17,937 bases of DNA from Spongospora subterranea (taxonomy: Eukaryota > Endomyxa > Phytomyxea > Plasmodiophorida > Plasmodiophoridae), in NCBI GenBank assembly GCA_900404475.1, contig OUQQ01000422.1:1-17937 (forward strand), given 5' to 3'. The notes under the pieces are model-generated. The model worked only from the letters and a program-made list of their open reading frames with translations. It was not told the DNA's origin and did no database searches. Below are positions 17,398-17,937 of the stretch, in pieces. A program made the position numbers and the translations under genes. Positions within the stretch are counted from its first letter, which is position 1. The number at the start of each line of letters is the position of its first letter.

Positions 17398-17414
17398 GTA
17401 ATGTGTAGATGTTC

Positions 17415-17441
17415 CACTATTATGATAATAGTGTAATAGTG
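17415..17441. repeat. Short perfect palindrome plus repeated arm
   Basis: CACTATTA-TGA-TAATAGTG is an 8-bp stem with a 3-base loop, followed at once by another TAATAGTG. It lies between the Myb/SANT-like relics and the transposase-like ORF and may be an element end or a footprint. Confidence 0.6.
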
Positions 17442-17804
17442 TGTCGAAACAGTGCACTACTCGGTATTACAACCTCCGTTCGGAAATAGTTGGCGGATAC
17501 GCCTCTTTTTACCCGATTGAGCTCATTTTCAATTTAGGAGAATAAATCTGCCAATTACGGTCAAGAAATTGGTAAATGGTCTCAGAGATGTCTCGTCGCC
17601 ATGTGTAGGTTTCCTGATAATTCGTTCATAACCCACGTTCAACAGAAATGAACGACGCCCTACGAATTCGACCCGTCATTGCTCTGTGTACACGATCCCT
17701 TTGGTGGACGACAGGGTCCTCATGAGGTCATGTGCTTCGTGCACATTCCTAAAATTCGATTCGGTAATCATTACAAAACCAAGAGCAGCAGTCATTGACG
17801 CGAA
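17442..17804. other. Leader region before the transposase-like ORF
   Basis: About 360 bp with no supported gene. If the ORF at 17805 belongs to a Tc1/mariner-like element, its left terminal inverted repeat would be expected here, perhaps near CAGTGCACTACTCGG at 17450, but the right end lies outside the window so this cannot be shown. Confidence 0.3.
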
Positions 17805-17937
17805 ATGGTCAAGTCGAATGAGCTTGATGTCGACCAAGGCACAGGAATTTATGAACGGCTCCTGACGATGCTGGACGACAACGGAAGACCAACGAAAGGT
17901 GCTTTCACCAAAGTTGGACCAGAATTTGGCGTTTATT
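17805..17937 (+). CDS. Start of a probable transposase-like ORF, cut by the window edge
   Basis: The 44 visible residues begin with ATG and include IYERLLTMLDDNGRPTKGAF then TKVGPEFGVY. This resembles the N-terminal helix-turn-helix segment of Tc1/mariner-like transposases of chytrids and oomycetes (pattern: LL....GkxxKGa...vA.eF.Vs, normally followed by TVxRIW). The catalytic DDE/D part would lie to the right. The assignment rests on a short motif; an unrelated DNA-binding protein is possible. Confidence 0.5.
   Translation, partial: MVKSNELDVDQGTGIYERLLTMLDDNGRPTKGAFTKVGPEFGVY

Noticed and set aside
1..17937. tRNA, rRNA and CRISPR arrays
   Set aside because: Scanned by eye for T-loop GGTTCGA-type boxes and regularly spaced repeats; isolated GATTCGA-like strings lacked a cloverleaf, and no spaced repeat array was seen.

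Overview
The window is eukaryotic nuclear DNA. Most genes on the left are cut by many very short spliceosomal introns. I placed 32 by frame and family motifs; all begin GT, end AG and are 45-63 bp long. The families present (ABCC transporter, ZIP metal transporter, SNAP50/SNAPC3, CRIPT, a PDCD4-type RNA-binding segment) are eukaryotic. Dense short introns, moderate GC and a transposase-like ORF at the right edge would suit an early-diverging fungus or another intron-rich microbial eukaryote, but nothing here fixes the lineage.

Layout: (1) 379-718 (+), a two-exon 95-residue membrane protein. (2) 1057-6530 (-), a 22-exon multidrug-resistance-type ABC transporter of about 1,416 residues, complete except for its extreme 5' end. 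(3) 6685-7206 (-), an unassigned ORF pair. (4) 7277-8584 (+), a seven-exon ZIP-family zinc/iron permease, tail to tail with (5) 8695-9786 (-), SNAPC3. (6) 10026-10511 (-), a RING finger protein. (7) about 10598-10963 (+), an uncertain small gene. (8) 11052-11553 (+), CRIPT in four exons, one only 25 nt long. (9) 11658-12362 (+), an unknown three-exon gene.

From 12.7 kb the character changes. Three plus-strand genes are single uninterrupted ORFs: 12783-14090 (unknown, one N-terminal membrane anchor), 14453-15088 (PDCD4-type N-terminal segment running into a Gly/Glu tail just where the MA3 domain begins) and 15705-16499 (unknown basic protein rich in SP/TP sites). A telomere-like CCCTAA pair and a 43-bp tandem duplication lie between them.

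The right end, 16.5-17.9 kb, looks like mobile-element debris: two decayed Myb/SANT-like fragments head to head as a large imperfect inverted repeat, then the start of an ORF resembling the N-terminal helix-turn-helix part of Tc1/mariner-like transposases.

Functionally, SNAPC3 (snRNA promoter recognition) and CRIPT (a zinc protein seen in the activated minor spliceosome) lie within 3 kb of each other in a very intron-rich neighbourhood. The two transporters handle export of organic anions or conjugates and metal uptake. No operon-like logic links them.
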